Shown here in pieces: positions 33,701-44,493 of a stretch of 64,000 bases of DNA. A program made the position numbers and the translations under genes. This stretch comes from Sepiola atlantica (Eukaryota; Mollusca; Cephalopoda; Sepiida; Sepiolidae), in assembly GCA_963556195.1 (NCBI GenBank), contig OY744553.1:12226596-12290595 (forward strand). Reading direction: 5' to 3'. Under the pieces are notes generated by a model, which saw only the letters and a program-made list of their open reading frames with translations, did not search any database and was not told the DNA's origin. Position 1 is the stretch's first letter; every line of letters begins with the position of its first letter.

Positions 33701-34141
33701 GCTGGTACTTTATTAATGGTCCTATAAATCACAATTACTTTACTTCTTTGTTAATGGCCCTATAGATCGCTGGTACTTTATTAATGGTCCTATAAATCAC
33801 AATTACTTTACCTCTTTGTTAATGGCCCTATAGATCGCTGGTACTTTATTAATGGTCCTATAAATCACAATTACGTTACCTCTTTGTTAATGGCCCTATA
33901 GATCGCTGGTACTTTATTAATGGTCCTATAAATCACAATTACTTTACCTCTTTGTTAATGGCCCTATAGATCGCTGGTACTTTATTAATGGTCCTATAAA
34001 TCACAATTACGTTACCTCTTTGTTAATGGCCCTATAGATCGCTGGTACTTTATTAATGGTCCTATAAATCACAATTACTTTACCTCTTTGTTAATGGCCC
34101 TATAGATCGCTGGTACTTTATTAATGGTCCTATAAATCACA
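24710..34141. repeat. 9.4-kb satellite array of a 68-bp monomer with exact higher-order periods
   Basis: The monomer is GGTCCTATAAATCACAATTA + CGTTACCTCTTTGTTAAT + GGCCCTATAGATCGCTGG + TACTTTATTAAT (68 bp). About 138 copies. It is itself two related halves of 38 and 30 bp (each GGYCCTATARATC...TTAAT). Diverged monomers occupy 24710-25091. Diagnostic variants recur at +2108 bp (31 monomers), then at +3468 bp (51 monomers). The array therefore reads edge, 31-mer block (25091-27199), 51-mer block (27199-30667), 51-mer block (30667-34135). No CDS, and no CRISPR character. Confidence 0.98.
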
Positions 34142-34500
34142 AGTGTACCCACTTTCGGACATCCGAATTTGGGTACAGTATGCATTACCCCTTGTAATTC
34201 GCTAATAGTTTCTATTAACTTGGTAATTGAAACTTTGTACTACTAGAAATTGACCCAAGAAGACTTTGTAGATCATTGCTACTGAAAACGTCAGAACAAT
34301 GAAGACTGTTTTTTTTTTTTTTAAGTTGGTAGAATTCGGCTATCGTCAATAGTAAAAATTTTCAAAATCAGACAGAAATTATGAAAAGTGACTGATGTCT
34401 TAAAAAATTGTGTTAAAATATGTCTTTCATATTGAATCTGTCAATAAAGATCCATAGGTATCGAAAACATTGAACAAATGTAGATAAATTTTGTGCCAGG
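34142..34500. other. no gene recognised, flank of satellite
   Basis: The array stops at 34141 and AT-rich sequence without recognisable content follows. Confidence 0.5.
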
Positions 34501-35750
34501 GTTCGCCACAAATCTAACTTGAGAATAGTTCACCCTACAAGTAAACCCGTACCAAATATTCAAAATAAACAAATTCAAATATGATTCCCTCGACACAGTT
34601 ATACACTGACTCATAAGATGAATGGTTCACCTTCTCAAAGTAATGTTATCCCAAGTAACAGCTCTCAGCTAGATACTCCACCAGACTAGATGAATTCTTG
34701 TCCTGGAATCCGGAAAGACCAAGAGACCACAAGAAAAATATACTATAACATAGTAAACTGGTCAATTGGGGAGAAGAAAATTAATGTTCTTTACTTGGCC
34801 TTTTGGCTAAAATCAAAGTGTAGTATCTGTTCCGATGGATACTGCACCCCATAGACTGGTATTGTCTTGGCCTTCGGAGCTTGATTTACGCCGCTCTATG
34901 GGTCTGTCCTCTGCAGTTCTAGGAGGTCCAACCTCCCAGGCTTCGCCTCCCCTCTTTGGAGAGGAGTAAGTTTATTGCTTACTGCCTGAAGCGCCCCTAC
35001 CGTGGAATGCCGACGGGACTGCCCAGGCAATTTTTAAATCCCCTTTTCCCGACCCGACCTTGGGTCACATCTTACTTGTGGGAGTAAGATAAAAACTGGC
35101 CTTGTGCCTAACTCTTGGAGAATAGTAAATCAATACTAACTCAACGTTTGACAAGTAAAGGAGAACTTTAATGGAATATTCGACTATCTATGCATCTCAT
35201 TGTGGACTTCATGATCATTAAGTTTTTATGTCGATAGATAAACCGCGTATAATATCGAGTGGTCGCTCTGCTGTGGTCTAAGTGATAGATCAAGTGTTAG
35301 CCAAAGAAAGATCAGCTTGATTTCTGAGAACTTTAACTGAAATAAAATGAAGTAAAAATGATGTGTATATATATATAGTTTGGACTGCCTACTATACACC
35401 ATTCTCGTGTGTCTTCAGTCTCTCTTTACAAGGGTTTGTCAGGACAACCTGACATGAGGACACTTCACCCTACAAGTAAACCCGTTCCATATATAAAAAA
35501 AAACATATTATTCGAAGCCGAAATAAGATCATCTCGGTTTGGCTACACACCGGCTCATATGAGGAATGGTGCACCTTCTGCTAGTAATGTTGCCTCAAGT
35601 AACAGCACTTAGTTGGATACTCCACCAGACTAGATGAATTCTTGTCCTGGAATCTGGTAAGATTAAGAGACCAAAAGAATATATTCTATAACATAATCAA
35701 CCGGTTAATTGGGGAGAGTAAAATTTATGTTGTTCACTTCTTTACAAACT
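34500..35750. repeat. two-copy duplicated segment, first copy carrying a SINE
   Basis: 34525-34790 plus 35138-35215 is collinear with 35460-35810 (CTACAAGTAAACCCGT, GATACTCCACCAGACTAGAT, AATTCTTGTCCTGGAATC). The first copy is interrupted by the U2-headed SINE; the second is uninterrupted and shows the pre-insertion site near 35740. Confidence 0.85.
34793..35137 (+). mobile_element. U2 snRNA-headed SINE, copy 1
   Basis: The 5' end TTGGCCTTTTGGCTAAAATC plus AAAGTGTAGTATCTGTTC matches U2 snRNA nucleotides about 10-46, including the branch-point recognition GUAGUA. The following 300 bp is not U2. It contains GC-rich hairpins (CCTCCCAGGCTTCGCC...GGAGAGGAG; TCTTACTTGTGGGAGTAAGA) and an Sm-like AATTTTTAAA. 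There is no ORF. Copies at 44581-44924 and 54568-54908 are colinear. Confidence 0.85.
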
Positions 35751-35834
35751 GAACCTTTGAGGGGTAAAGAAGAAGTTTATTGAAACACACTAATATCTAT
35801 GTATCTCATATAGAGATCAAGTGAAGTAAAATGA

Positions 35835-35876
<42 letters not shown>

Positions 35877-36014
35877 AATTATTTTTTATTTATATGGACA
35901 TATACATAATCTGCGACACTGGCATGTAGATGTTATCGATCAACAACTGTTAGAAACTGAAATCTCATGAGGCAGAATTAAAATCTGATCTTTCCCTTAG
36001 GTCATATGTGGAAA

Positions 36015-36018
<4 letters not shown>

Positions 36019-36087
<69 letters not shown>
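36019..36087. repeat. (TA)n microsatellite
   Basis: Simple tract. Overlapping open frames are partly its translation. Confidence 0.96.
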
Positions 36088-36090
<3 letters not shown>

Positions 36091-36640
36091 ATAAATGTTC
36101 TCCCAAAACAAGGCAATTTGCTGCGATTAGGGACGAGATTTATAGGGGGCATCTCGAGTTGGGAGCTATGCAGCAAGACGCGTGTTCTCAGTACATTCTA
36201 ACCTCTACATGTTTGTACAATCATGGAACCTGGGAGCGGGGAGGGAACCTAAAAGGCAAATATTTAAAAGAGTAAAAAAACTTTTCGGCATCCGGAGACC
36301 TCCACTGCTAGTCGGATTCGTCGGAGGCGCCTACGTTGAGACGAAACAAGTGCATCTCGTTCATTGGAGCACATTCCGGGATGCAGTTGAAAAACAAGCA
36401 CGAGGGCGCAACAGTGCGACGATGGGACAGTGACCAGAGCCCGGTACACAGTGTGGAACTTTTTAGGTGCCTTACACATTGATGGATTTTCTTCACTCTA
36501 CAAAGAAGAGAACAATTAATTTTTCAAACTGACTGATATCGAACGATTCATTCATAGAAAATTTATATATAGGTTGCATTTGTTAATCATGTTTTTACCT
36601 TATTCATCTCAAACCATCCATTTTCCATTTTATATACACA
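36088..36640. other. GC-richer stretch, no family recognised
   Basis: Open frames of 60-90 codons on both strands (36006-36275, 36182-36433, 36264-36479) lack motifs I recognise. It may belong to the transposon relic that follows. Confidence 0.4.
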
Positions 36641-36644
36641 GGAT

Positions 36645-36995
36645 GGTGGACGTTATCAGCGCCGGACGCCTCTACATCTCCCGGTAGGACTCCGCTCCTG
36701 AATACAAGGCCAATACGGTCCAGGCGTGGCTGATCAACAACGTTCCACACCACTAGGCGTCAAGCTTGTGGTCGAACCACTCACCCGACTACAACTCCTT
36801 GACTATTTCGGGGCCTGATCGAGGCCAAGATCAACAAGCACGCTCACAACACAGTAGATCTCTGAAGGCTGCCATCGTGAAAACGTTCGTCGCTATAGAG
36901 AAAGACATGGTCGCCAAAGCATGTGCCGCATTTCGCGCCAGCTTTGAGATAGATTTATGTAGTGGAAATTATTTAGCTGATTATTATTAGTATTG
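36645..36995 (+). pseudogene. mariner-type transposase C-terminal relic
   Basis: Fragments in shifting frames: VQAWLINNVPHH, a stop, LWSNHSPDYNSL (replacing WPPNSPDCNPLDY, catalytic region), EAKINKHAHNTVD, then SLKAAIVKTFVAIEKDMVAK and ACAAFRASFE. This is the C-terminal third of a DDD-type Tc1/mariner transposase. Stops and frameshifts make it inactive. Confidence 0.82.
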
Positions 36996-37405
36996 TCTAA
37001 GTTTCTAATCATTAATTTTTTTTGTTCGTCTACAAAATTCCGCCTTACATGTTTGCAGTCATCACCCTATAAAAAACTATCTGTATTAAAAGATGCATTT
37101 TAAGTTCCAGAAGCGAATGCATGTATCGATATAAAATAGCAATGATTACAAATCTATTAAACCGTGCATAACTAATCCTTAAACCAAAAAAATATTCCTT
37201 AACGAAATAAAAAAATTAAGGAAGTCCTAATTACTAATCAATTTCCAAATTATATTGTAGACGAACAAATAAAATTAATGATTAGAAACTTAGACAATAC
37301 TAATAATAACCAGCTAAATAATTCCCACTACATAAATCTATCTCAAAGCTGGCGCGAAATGCGGCACATGCTTTGGCGACCATGTCCTTGTCTATAGCGC
37401 TACAT
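36892..37405. repeat. inverted repeat formed from the transposase tail
   Basis: 36892-37036 and 37256-37405 are complementary, including the transposase coding end (AAAGCATGTGCCGCATTTCG). The middle holds AT-rich unique sequence. This suggests an inverted second copy or a foldback rearrangement of the mariner relic. Confidence 0.85.
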
Positions 37406-37439
37406 AAATCTATTCTACTGTAACCAAATACATCCGAAC

Positions 37440-37830
37440 TTCAAATTGGAAAAAAATACATGATACGTCGCTACATATCGCCATCAACCCATGTAGTAAA
37501 AAAACACTTCTGAGACCCAAAATACATTGGGAAAAACCAATGTAATATATCAGTTTCAATGTCCCATAGGAGAATGTATCCCCGACAATAATAATAAAAC
37601 TAATTCTTACATCGGTTTCACTACCACAACACTTTCCCGAAGACTTACCTTACATCTCCTCGACACTAGTTCCATTTGTCAACACATAAAAAACTTGACG
37701 GCCCCCTTCTCAATATAAATACACCCGAGTTAAAAATACTAAAATAACGCACCACGATAACAACACCAAAAGATTAAAAATTCTTGAAGCCCTCTACATA
37801 AACCTAAACATCTCACAATCAATAATGTGA
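37440..37830 (+). pseudogene. Penelope-like element GIY-YIG endonuclease fragment
   Basis: The frame from 37527 reads KTNVIYQFQCPIGECIPDN and NSYIGFTTTTLSRRLTLHL, then an ICQHIKNL segment. This is the GIY-YIG endonuclease of a PLE (VIY for GIY, YIG intact, catalytic Arg context SRRL). After a frameshift, KRLKILEALYINLNISQS matches the usual C-terminal helix. The RT part is missing. It is followed directly by the 59-bp array. Confidence 0.85.
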
Positions 37831-37859
37831 ATTACGAAACTAGTCACAACATTTTAAAG

Positions 37860-38590
37860 TGTATAGCATAGTAATTATCATTATCAAATTCTTAGCCGTT
37901 AAGCAACTACACTTTTGAATGTTGCATGCGTTCAGACCGTAATCAAATTCTTAGTGGTAAAGCAATCACACTTTTGAATCTTGCACGCACTTAGAACGTA
38001 ATCAAATTCTTAGTGGTTAAGCAATCACACTTTTGAATCTTGCACGCACTTAGAATGTAATCAAATTCTTAGTGGTTAAGCAATCACACTTTTGAATCTT
38101 GCACGCGCTTAGAACGTAATCAAATTCTTAGTGGTTAAGCAATCACACTTTTGAATCTTGCACGCACTTAGAATGTAATCAAATTCTTAGTGGTTAAGCA
38201 ATCACACTTTTGAATCTTGCACGCACTTAGAATGTAATCAAATTCTTAGTGGTTAAGCAATCACACTTTTGAATCTTGCACGCGCTTAGAACGTAATCGA
38301 ATTCTTAGTGGTTAGCAATCACACTTTTGAATCTTGCACGCGCTTAGAACGTAATCAAATTCTTAGCGGTTAGCAATCACACTTTTGAATCTTGCACGCG
38401 CTTAAAACGTAATCAAATTCTTAGCGGTTAGCAATCACACTTTTGAATATTGCACGCGCTTAGAACGTAATCAAATTCTTAGCGGTTAGCAATCACACTT
38501 TTGAATCTTGCACGCGCTTAGAACGTAATCAAATTCTTAGCGGTTAGCAATCACACTTTTTAATATTGCACGCGCTTAGAACGTAATAAC
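37860..38590. repeat. 59/58-bp tandem repeat, about 12 copies
   Basis: The unit is AATCAAATTCTTAGTGGTTA + AGCAATCACACTTTTGAATC + TTGCACGCACTTAGAACGT. The first seven or so are 59 bp (GGTTAAGCAA); later ones are 58 bp (GGTTAGCAA), a subfamily boundary near 38310. Position suggests a tail of the PLE fragment. Confidence 0.95.
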
Positions 38591-38934
38591 ACTAGCATGT
38601 AACATCTCTATATTATAGACGCTCTTTTTAAAGTTGTAAATTACTAGCCGTTACAATAAAAAAAAACTCAACAGTAAAGACATATTTGTGAATAAACCAA
38701 GACTAACACTGCTAGAAGATGATTTGACGAATCAAATCGAAAGTACTCGTGAAAAAGGAAAGCAAAATGGAACAAGAAACCCACGGAACTTACATACACC
38801 AATTTGGCCGAAATACTAAATGGACTATTCGGTAAATTGCAAAATTAAAAAAGTCTTATCAAGCAAAAAAACTCCGTGTTATTTAATAATGTTTACCTGA
38901 ATGAAAATAAGCCGCCTATATGACTATCATTCAG

Positions 38935-39020
38935 TTCCGAAATGTGGCTTTTTACGCGTCTGATGAGACCCATCTAGGTCGAAATAATTCATAATGGGGG
39001 CAGCCCTAATGTGTGTTTAG
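38935..39020 (+). ncRNA. single-arm hammerhead, relative of the 3.4-kb palindrome
   Basis: CTGATGA at 38960, stem II GACC with GGTC (loop CATCTA), GAAA, weak stem III (AT...AT), cleavage base A. Stem I is only about three pairs. It shares the GGTCGAAATAA and AATGTGTGT-TAGTTT context with 3463-3540. Probably weakened. Confidence 0.6.
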
Positions 39021-39031
39021 TTTATTTCCTT

Positions 39032-39074
<43 letters not shown>

Positions 39075-39124
39075 GTGTGTAGTAATACTATTAATTTGAA
39101 GTAAATAATATTAAATTATTCTTA

Positions 39125-39169
39125 CCTACATACGCCAGCGTTTCAAGCTTTCGCTCTCATCAGTGTAGG
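39125..39169 (-). ncRNA. type I hammerhead ribozyme, R1 locus 2
   Basis: Stem I CCTACA with TGTAGG (six Watson-Crick pairs), CTGATGA, stem II GAGC-GAAA-GCTT, GAAA, stem III ACGC-TG-GCGT, cleavage base A. Compared with the 4.7-kb copy, the stem I G.U pair is here A-U and the loops differ. Pairing is conserved while sequence changes. Confidence 0.9.
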
Positions 39170-39459
39170 GAATGATAATCTCAGACGGTCGCAAGGTTCG
39201 AACCTATGCTACAGAATCAACCTAGACTCCGCAAACAAGCGTCATGAACATACGAACATGAGACGAATTTAAGTTCTATTTATGCGAAGAGAAGCACATA
39301 TAGAAAGACTGACTAGAGTATTCAACGAACGTTGTCAGAATCTGCCTTATAGCTACGTGTCAATCTATTTTTACCTTCCCCGAACAGGGCTCAACTTCAA
39401 TCTTATTAAAGGGGCTTATAACAATATTAATTTTAAGTAAATAATATTAAATTACTTTA

Positions 39460-39504
39460 CCTACATATGCCACCGTTTCAAGCTCTCGCTCTCATCAGTG
39501 TAGG
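39460..39504 (-). ncRNA. hammerhead ribozyme, R1 locus 2, decaying
   Basis: CTGATGA, stem II GAGC/GCTT and GAAA are intact. Stem III is damaged (ACGGTGGCAT). Likely weak or inactive. Confidence 0.75.
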
Positions 39505-39510
39505 GGTGAT

Positions 39511-40269
<759 letters not shown>

Positions 40270-40305
40270 TGAGAAAGCAAGGATGAGAATAATCCGACGT
40301 GATGG

Positions 40306-40680
40306 GAAATGAAAAAGGAAAAACCAAGATATATTTTTTATATATTCATCAACGTTTCGTCTTTATTTGTAAGACTTCCTCAGGATGATAATTTTGAGAA
40401 AAATGTCATGCAAGTGAATCGAAATATTGGGTTGACATGATGGGTTGATGATCCACATTCATTTCACTCTCTGCCACTGACTGACTTCTCTCAGCCCGGA
40501 CCTTAGTCCAGCACTCTTAGTAGCCACGGCTACTACTTTTTCTCATCAACCCATCATGTCAACCCACTATTTCGATATACTTGCATGACATTTTTCTTAA
40601 AATTATCATCCTGATGAAGTCTTACAAATAAAGACGAAACGTTGATGAATATATAAAAAAATATCTCTTGGTTTTTCATT
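40306..40680. mobile_element. family A inverted element with opposed hammerheads
   Basis: Arms 40306-40460 and 40535-40680 are complementary. Hammerhead-like cores with the extra-A trait are at 40346-40388 (minus) and 40606-40648 (plus), both with TCATC/GATGA stem I and GTCTT/AAGAC-type stem II. The spacer holds AGCACTCTTAGTAGCCACGG. (TA)n tracts lie on both sides. Confidence 0.87.
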
Positions 40681-40682
40681 TC

Positions 40683-40719
<37 letters not shown>

Positions 40720-40722
<3 letters not shown>

Positions 40723-40990
40723 ACTCTCCCGTCGATTTCGACGTATGAGTGCCCCACCAGGGGCTGCCCGCGCGTGAATTTGTAATTGCAAGGGTTGCGT
40801 AATTCTCAACAACCGCTCTCCTGAGTCGGCATTGCTTGATTCCAATGGCAAGTAGCAGGACGACTGGAAACAATGCCGAGATAAGCAGAGAGCATATACA
40901 GCACCTGGTATTCCAAAATGGTCACCCATTTAGTACTGGCCAGGCTCGACGTCGCTTAACTTTGGTGATCTAACGGGAACCGGTGTGTCA
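40720..40990 (-). mobile_element. 5S rRNA-derived SINE
   Basis: Minus strand begins GGTTCCCGTTAGATCACC, AAAGTTAAGCGACG, ATGGGTGACCATTTTGGAAT, ACCAGGTGCTGTAT, the 5S rRNA order with its internal promoter elements. About 150 bp of unrelated tail (GGCATTGTTTCCAGTCGTCC...) follows. It lies beside a (TA)n tract (40684-40717). Head plus tail makes it a SINE3-like element. Confidence 0.85.
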
Positions 40991-41019
40991 ACGTGATTGT
41001 GCTGTGTGTGTGTATATAC

Positions 41020-41024
41020 ATATG

Positions 41025-41065
<41 letters not shown>

Positions 41066-41090
41066 GTATATATATATATGTATATGTATA

Positions 41091-41149
<59 letters not shown>

Positions 41150-41161
41150 GTATATATATGT

Positions 41162-41196
<35 letters not shown>
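41020..41196. repeat. (TA)n with GTATA interruptions
   Basis: TA dinucleotide tract with periodic TATGTATATG blocks between the 5S SINE and the R4 dimer. Confidence 0.96.
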
Positions 41197-41198
<2 letters not shown>

Positions 41199-41199
<1 letters not shown>

Positions 41200-41625
41200 A
41201 TCCACAGACAGACTGTTTCGCTGTATCACAACTCTTCACTGCAGCTAGACCAGCACCCCTCCCCCCTAGCCAGGGATCGATTCTTCAACCATCTAATTGA
41301 TAGTCGTTAGCTTTATTGATTAGGCTAACGGGAGAAACGCTTGTAAATAGTATCTACAATATCTAGTTATATAAACACTCACCGCCACTTCACTGTGTTC
41401 AATTTGTGTATTTACGAATAGATTTGCATTACGCATTGAGCGGCAGGAGATATCACTTAACGACAGCGCTCGACTTGAGAAGGGAGCTTATATAGTCATC
41501 CACATGCATACTGTTTCGCTGTATTACAGCTCTTCAAGGCGGCTAGACTAGCAGCTTTCGCTAGCCAGGGATAGAACCTTCAATCATCTAGTTGATAGTC
41601 GTCAGCTGTCTGTGTGAGGGAGAGA
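41199..41625 (-). mobile_element. tRNA-plus-hammerhead tandem dimer (family R4), locus 1
   Basis: Two similar units start near 41199 and 41495. Minus strand of each: tRNA-derived segment (B box GGTTGAAGAATCGATCCCTGG and relative), then a hammerhead-like core with stem II GTTG or GCTG pairing CAGC, GAAACA, stem III ACA-GTC-TGT. The hammerheads have C3 replaced (GTGAAGA, TTGAAGA), so they are probably inactive. A better preserved pair is at 46083-46500. Confidence 0.78.
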
Positions 41626-42105
41626 TCGATATCGTAACAACTTATTATTCTTATAGGAAATATGAAACCTATTTATTTCCCATAATTAAAGGCAATACAC
41701 ATGTAATAAACACAAATATGTGAGAAAAAGATGTTTTCCATCGAAAATCGATGAGAAATTTAACAAAAAATCGATACGCAAATGTTTACGCAATGTAGTT
41801 AGATGATTCTTTTTTGATTTACACAGACTTTGCCAGCCGTCCATAAAAGACATGTTTTGCTAATCTATATAATGAAAGTGTCGCATCCAAATATCGTCTG
41901 TCTGTAGCAATTCACGTTGAAACGTAACATTTTAAATTAACTGTTATAATTTTAAACGTATCTATTTATTTAATATAATGAACAAACGATACGTAATTAA
42001 ACTCCGCACAAAAAAACGATTAAAATAAAGAAAAAAGAGTCAGCGTGCAACAGCTGTTTGTTAAAATTTATTTAGTTCCGGGTCTATTTTGTCTTTAAAA
42101 GAAGA
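41626..42105. other. no gene recognised
   Basis: AT-rich; no family recognised. A (TA)n tract follows at 42110-42143. Confidence 0.45.
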
Positions 42106-42106
42106 A

Positions 42107-42141
<35 letters not shown>

Positions 42142-42146
<5 letters not shown>

Positions 42147-42716
42147 AGGAGAATATTTTTTAAAAATATTTTGGAAACCTGGACAACGCAAATTATTTAT
42201 GTTTCAAAATAAATAATTTATTTACTTTTAAAACTTAAAAAAAACAAAAAAACTTGAGTACTTTCGATGAAAAACATCCTTGTCAGAAGTATAAGCATAT
42301 TTTTTTTCCTCTTCATTTTTTCGTACAATCCCCCCTGACTGAGACATATCTTTCGCAGTCAAGTTGAAATTCATCTTGATGTTATCGACGATAAATGTTG
42401 ATATGCCGCTGTGTGTAGCACGCACTTACGTGAATAAAGTAGTTTGAAAAGTCACACATTGAATACGTTGCTGAAATGGCAATGATAAGGAGAATATTTA
42501 TTTTTAAATATTTTGAAAACCTGGACAACGCAAATTATTTATGTTTCAAAATAAATTATTTATTTACTTTAAAAACCTTTCTTTTTTGTTAAACTTGAGT
42601 ACTTTCGATGATAAACATCCTTGTCAGAAGTATAAGCAATTTTTTCCTTCTTCATTTTTTCGTACAATCCTCCCTAACTGAGACATATCTATCGCAGTCA
42701 AGTTGAAATTTGTCTT
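42142..42716 (-). mobile_element. 340-bp partial dimer with hammerhead-like motif (family H)
   Basis: 42142-42378 recurs at 42482-42716 (CCTGGACAACGCAAATTATT; GACATATCT-TCGCAGTCAAG), period 340 bp. Each copy on the minus strand has a motif at 42252-42292 and 42592-42632. It has stem I CTT/AAG, CTGACAAG, stem II GATG with CATC, GAA, self-complementary AGTACT, cleavage base C. The essential G8 is not in its usual place, so the ribozyme is a variant or dead. Confidence 0.7.
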
Positions 42717-43335
42717 GAAATAGCCATCTGCCTAAAGATATGCAAGGAAGTTGAGGTTCGTAAGTAAAGTTGACCTAGACTTGACGAAATGGAATTTGGT
42801 CGGTTTCACCACTTCTTTTAACAGATTTCATCAATAATAATGTCGATCTCATGTTTTAATATGTGTGTGAAAGTCAATAACATATGTTTAACTATAAATT
42901 ACTTAACGTATTATTATAAACTATAAGATTCAACGAAGTATATTAGGGTTGAAGACGATTATGCTGTTTTTTAATAACTTTTCAATATTTAATTAAAAAC
43001 AATACTGGAATCCGAGTGTGAATACAATCTATTAAATTCTCATGGGCACTCCGCTGTAACCTCATTCCTTGACGTAATAATGTGGAAACTAACTGAGAGA
43101 GATGTTCGATAGTAAGTAATAGGTAGATAGATATATAAGTTTAATAAAGAGAGAATTAAAAGTATATATCAACCCTACTATTGTTCGAACAAGCAATAAT
43201 GACAGCTATGTGAAAAAAGACAATCTCCATTAAAAATCGATAACAAATAAGAAAACTAATTAATGGAGGTAGAGTCAGCTGCTTCTTGAACTTATTAGTT
43301 TCTCAGACGCGGATTACGATCAAAGCCAATGAAAT
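42717..43335. other. no gene recognised
   Basis: AT-rich, no recognised motif. (TA)n and (GA)n tracts follow at 43338-43444. Confidence 0.45.
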
Positions 43336-43336
43336 A

Positions 43337-43579
<243 letters not shown>

Positions 43580-43580
<1 letters not shown>

Positions 43581-44176
43581 GTATAACATATGTAAATAGT
43601 CCATGATGAAATAAATAAATAAATGTATATATGTATGTATGAAATATTTTTATAAATATATATTTTTAATTTTAAAACATTTGTAGACAAAGAAAATAAC
43701 CAAGGGAAAAAAGGGTGGTTATTATAATGGAATCATCTAACTCTATAAAATAGATGTTATGTAAAATAGTAAATACTCACTTTGAAAGGAACAACACGGG
43801 TAAGGAGAAACTATATTTTAATACTTTAGAAAAACAAATCTGGAGGCAAAACTAAATCAAATATTTGTAAACTTTTTAAATTAAAAAATAATTATTAAAT
43901 AGGGAGGTGGTGTTTGATCAACACTGTTGGGATGCCATGATAAAGAAATACTGTTTTGTTTTTAAAATCCCGAAACAGTTTTCATGGTAAACAACTGACG
44001 ATCCCTTATATATAAAAACATATATAAAAAATATATTTATATTAGAGTATATTCTTGGAAGTAAACTAAAATAGTGATTGCAGTAGATTGATTGACTTAC
44101 TAGACTTACTAGACTAAAATCTTTCAACAAATTTTATTTATTTTTTTTTTCAGTTTTGAAGGTTAAAAGAACTTCC

Positions 44177-44180
<4 letters not shown>
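43580..44180. other. no gene recognised
   Basis: AT-rich. Short frames only. (TA)n tracts flank (43536-43577, 44181-44248) and another lies at 44457-44489. Confidence 0.45.
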
Positions 44181-44252
<72 letters not shown>

Positions 44253-44452
44253 AGTTTTAAAAAGTTTGAAGGCAATGCGAAGTTCCGGATCGCTGGAAGA
44301 TGTAAAGAACAAAAACAAAACAAAACCGAAATAAGTCGGATATAGATCGAAAAGGTTTGTTTGTTTTTCTAGACGAACTTACAAGACAGCAAGAGTGTAT
44401 GTTTGTAATATTCCGGATGATCAAGGATCAATTTGATATATTTCGAGAGATT

Positions 44453-44489
<37 letters not shown>

Positions 44490-44493
<4 letters not shown>

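Larger units (their letters stand above)
39095..39510 (-). mobile_element. retrozyme-like partial dimer, R1 second locus
   Basis: Same architecture as 4675-5202 with period 335 bp. It has two hammerheads (39125-39169 and 39460-39504) and a tRNA-like B box (AGGTTCGAACCT on the minus strand) beside the first. The internal segment (39300-39425) aligns with 4873-5004. The locus is independent and diverged, so the tandem arrangement is a property of the family. Confidence 0.87.

Noticed and set aside
24710..34141. Possible CRISPR array or gene cluster in the regular repeats
   Set aside because: Monomers are contiguous with no unique spacers, the DNA is eukaryotic, and there are no cas genes. It is satellite DNA.
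34793..35137. Functional U2 snRNA gene
   Set aside because: Only about 37 nt of the U2 5' region is present, at three dispersed loci with a shared non-U2 body and a target-site duplication; this is a SINE.
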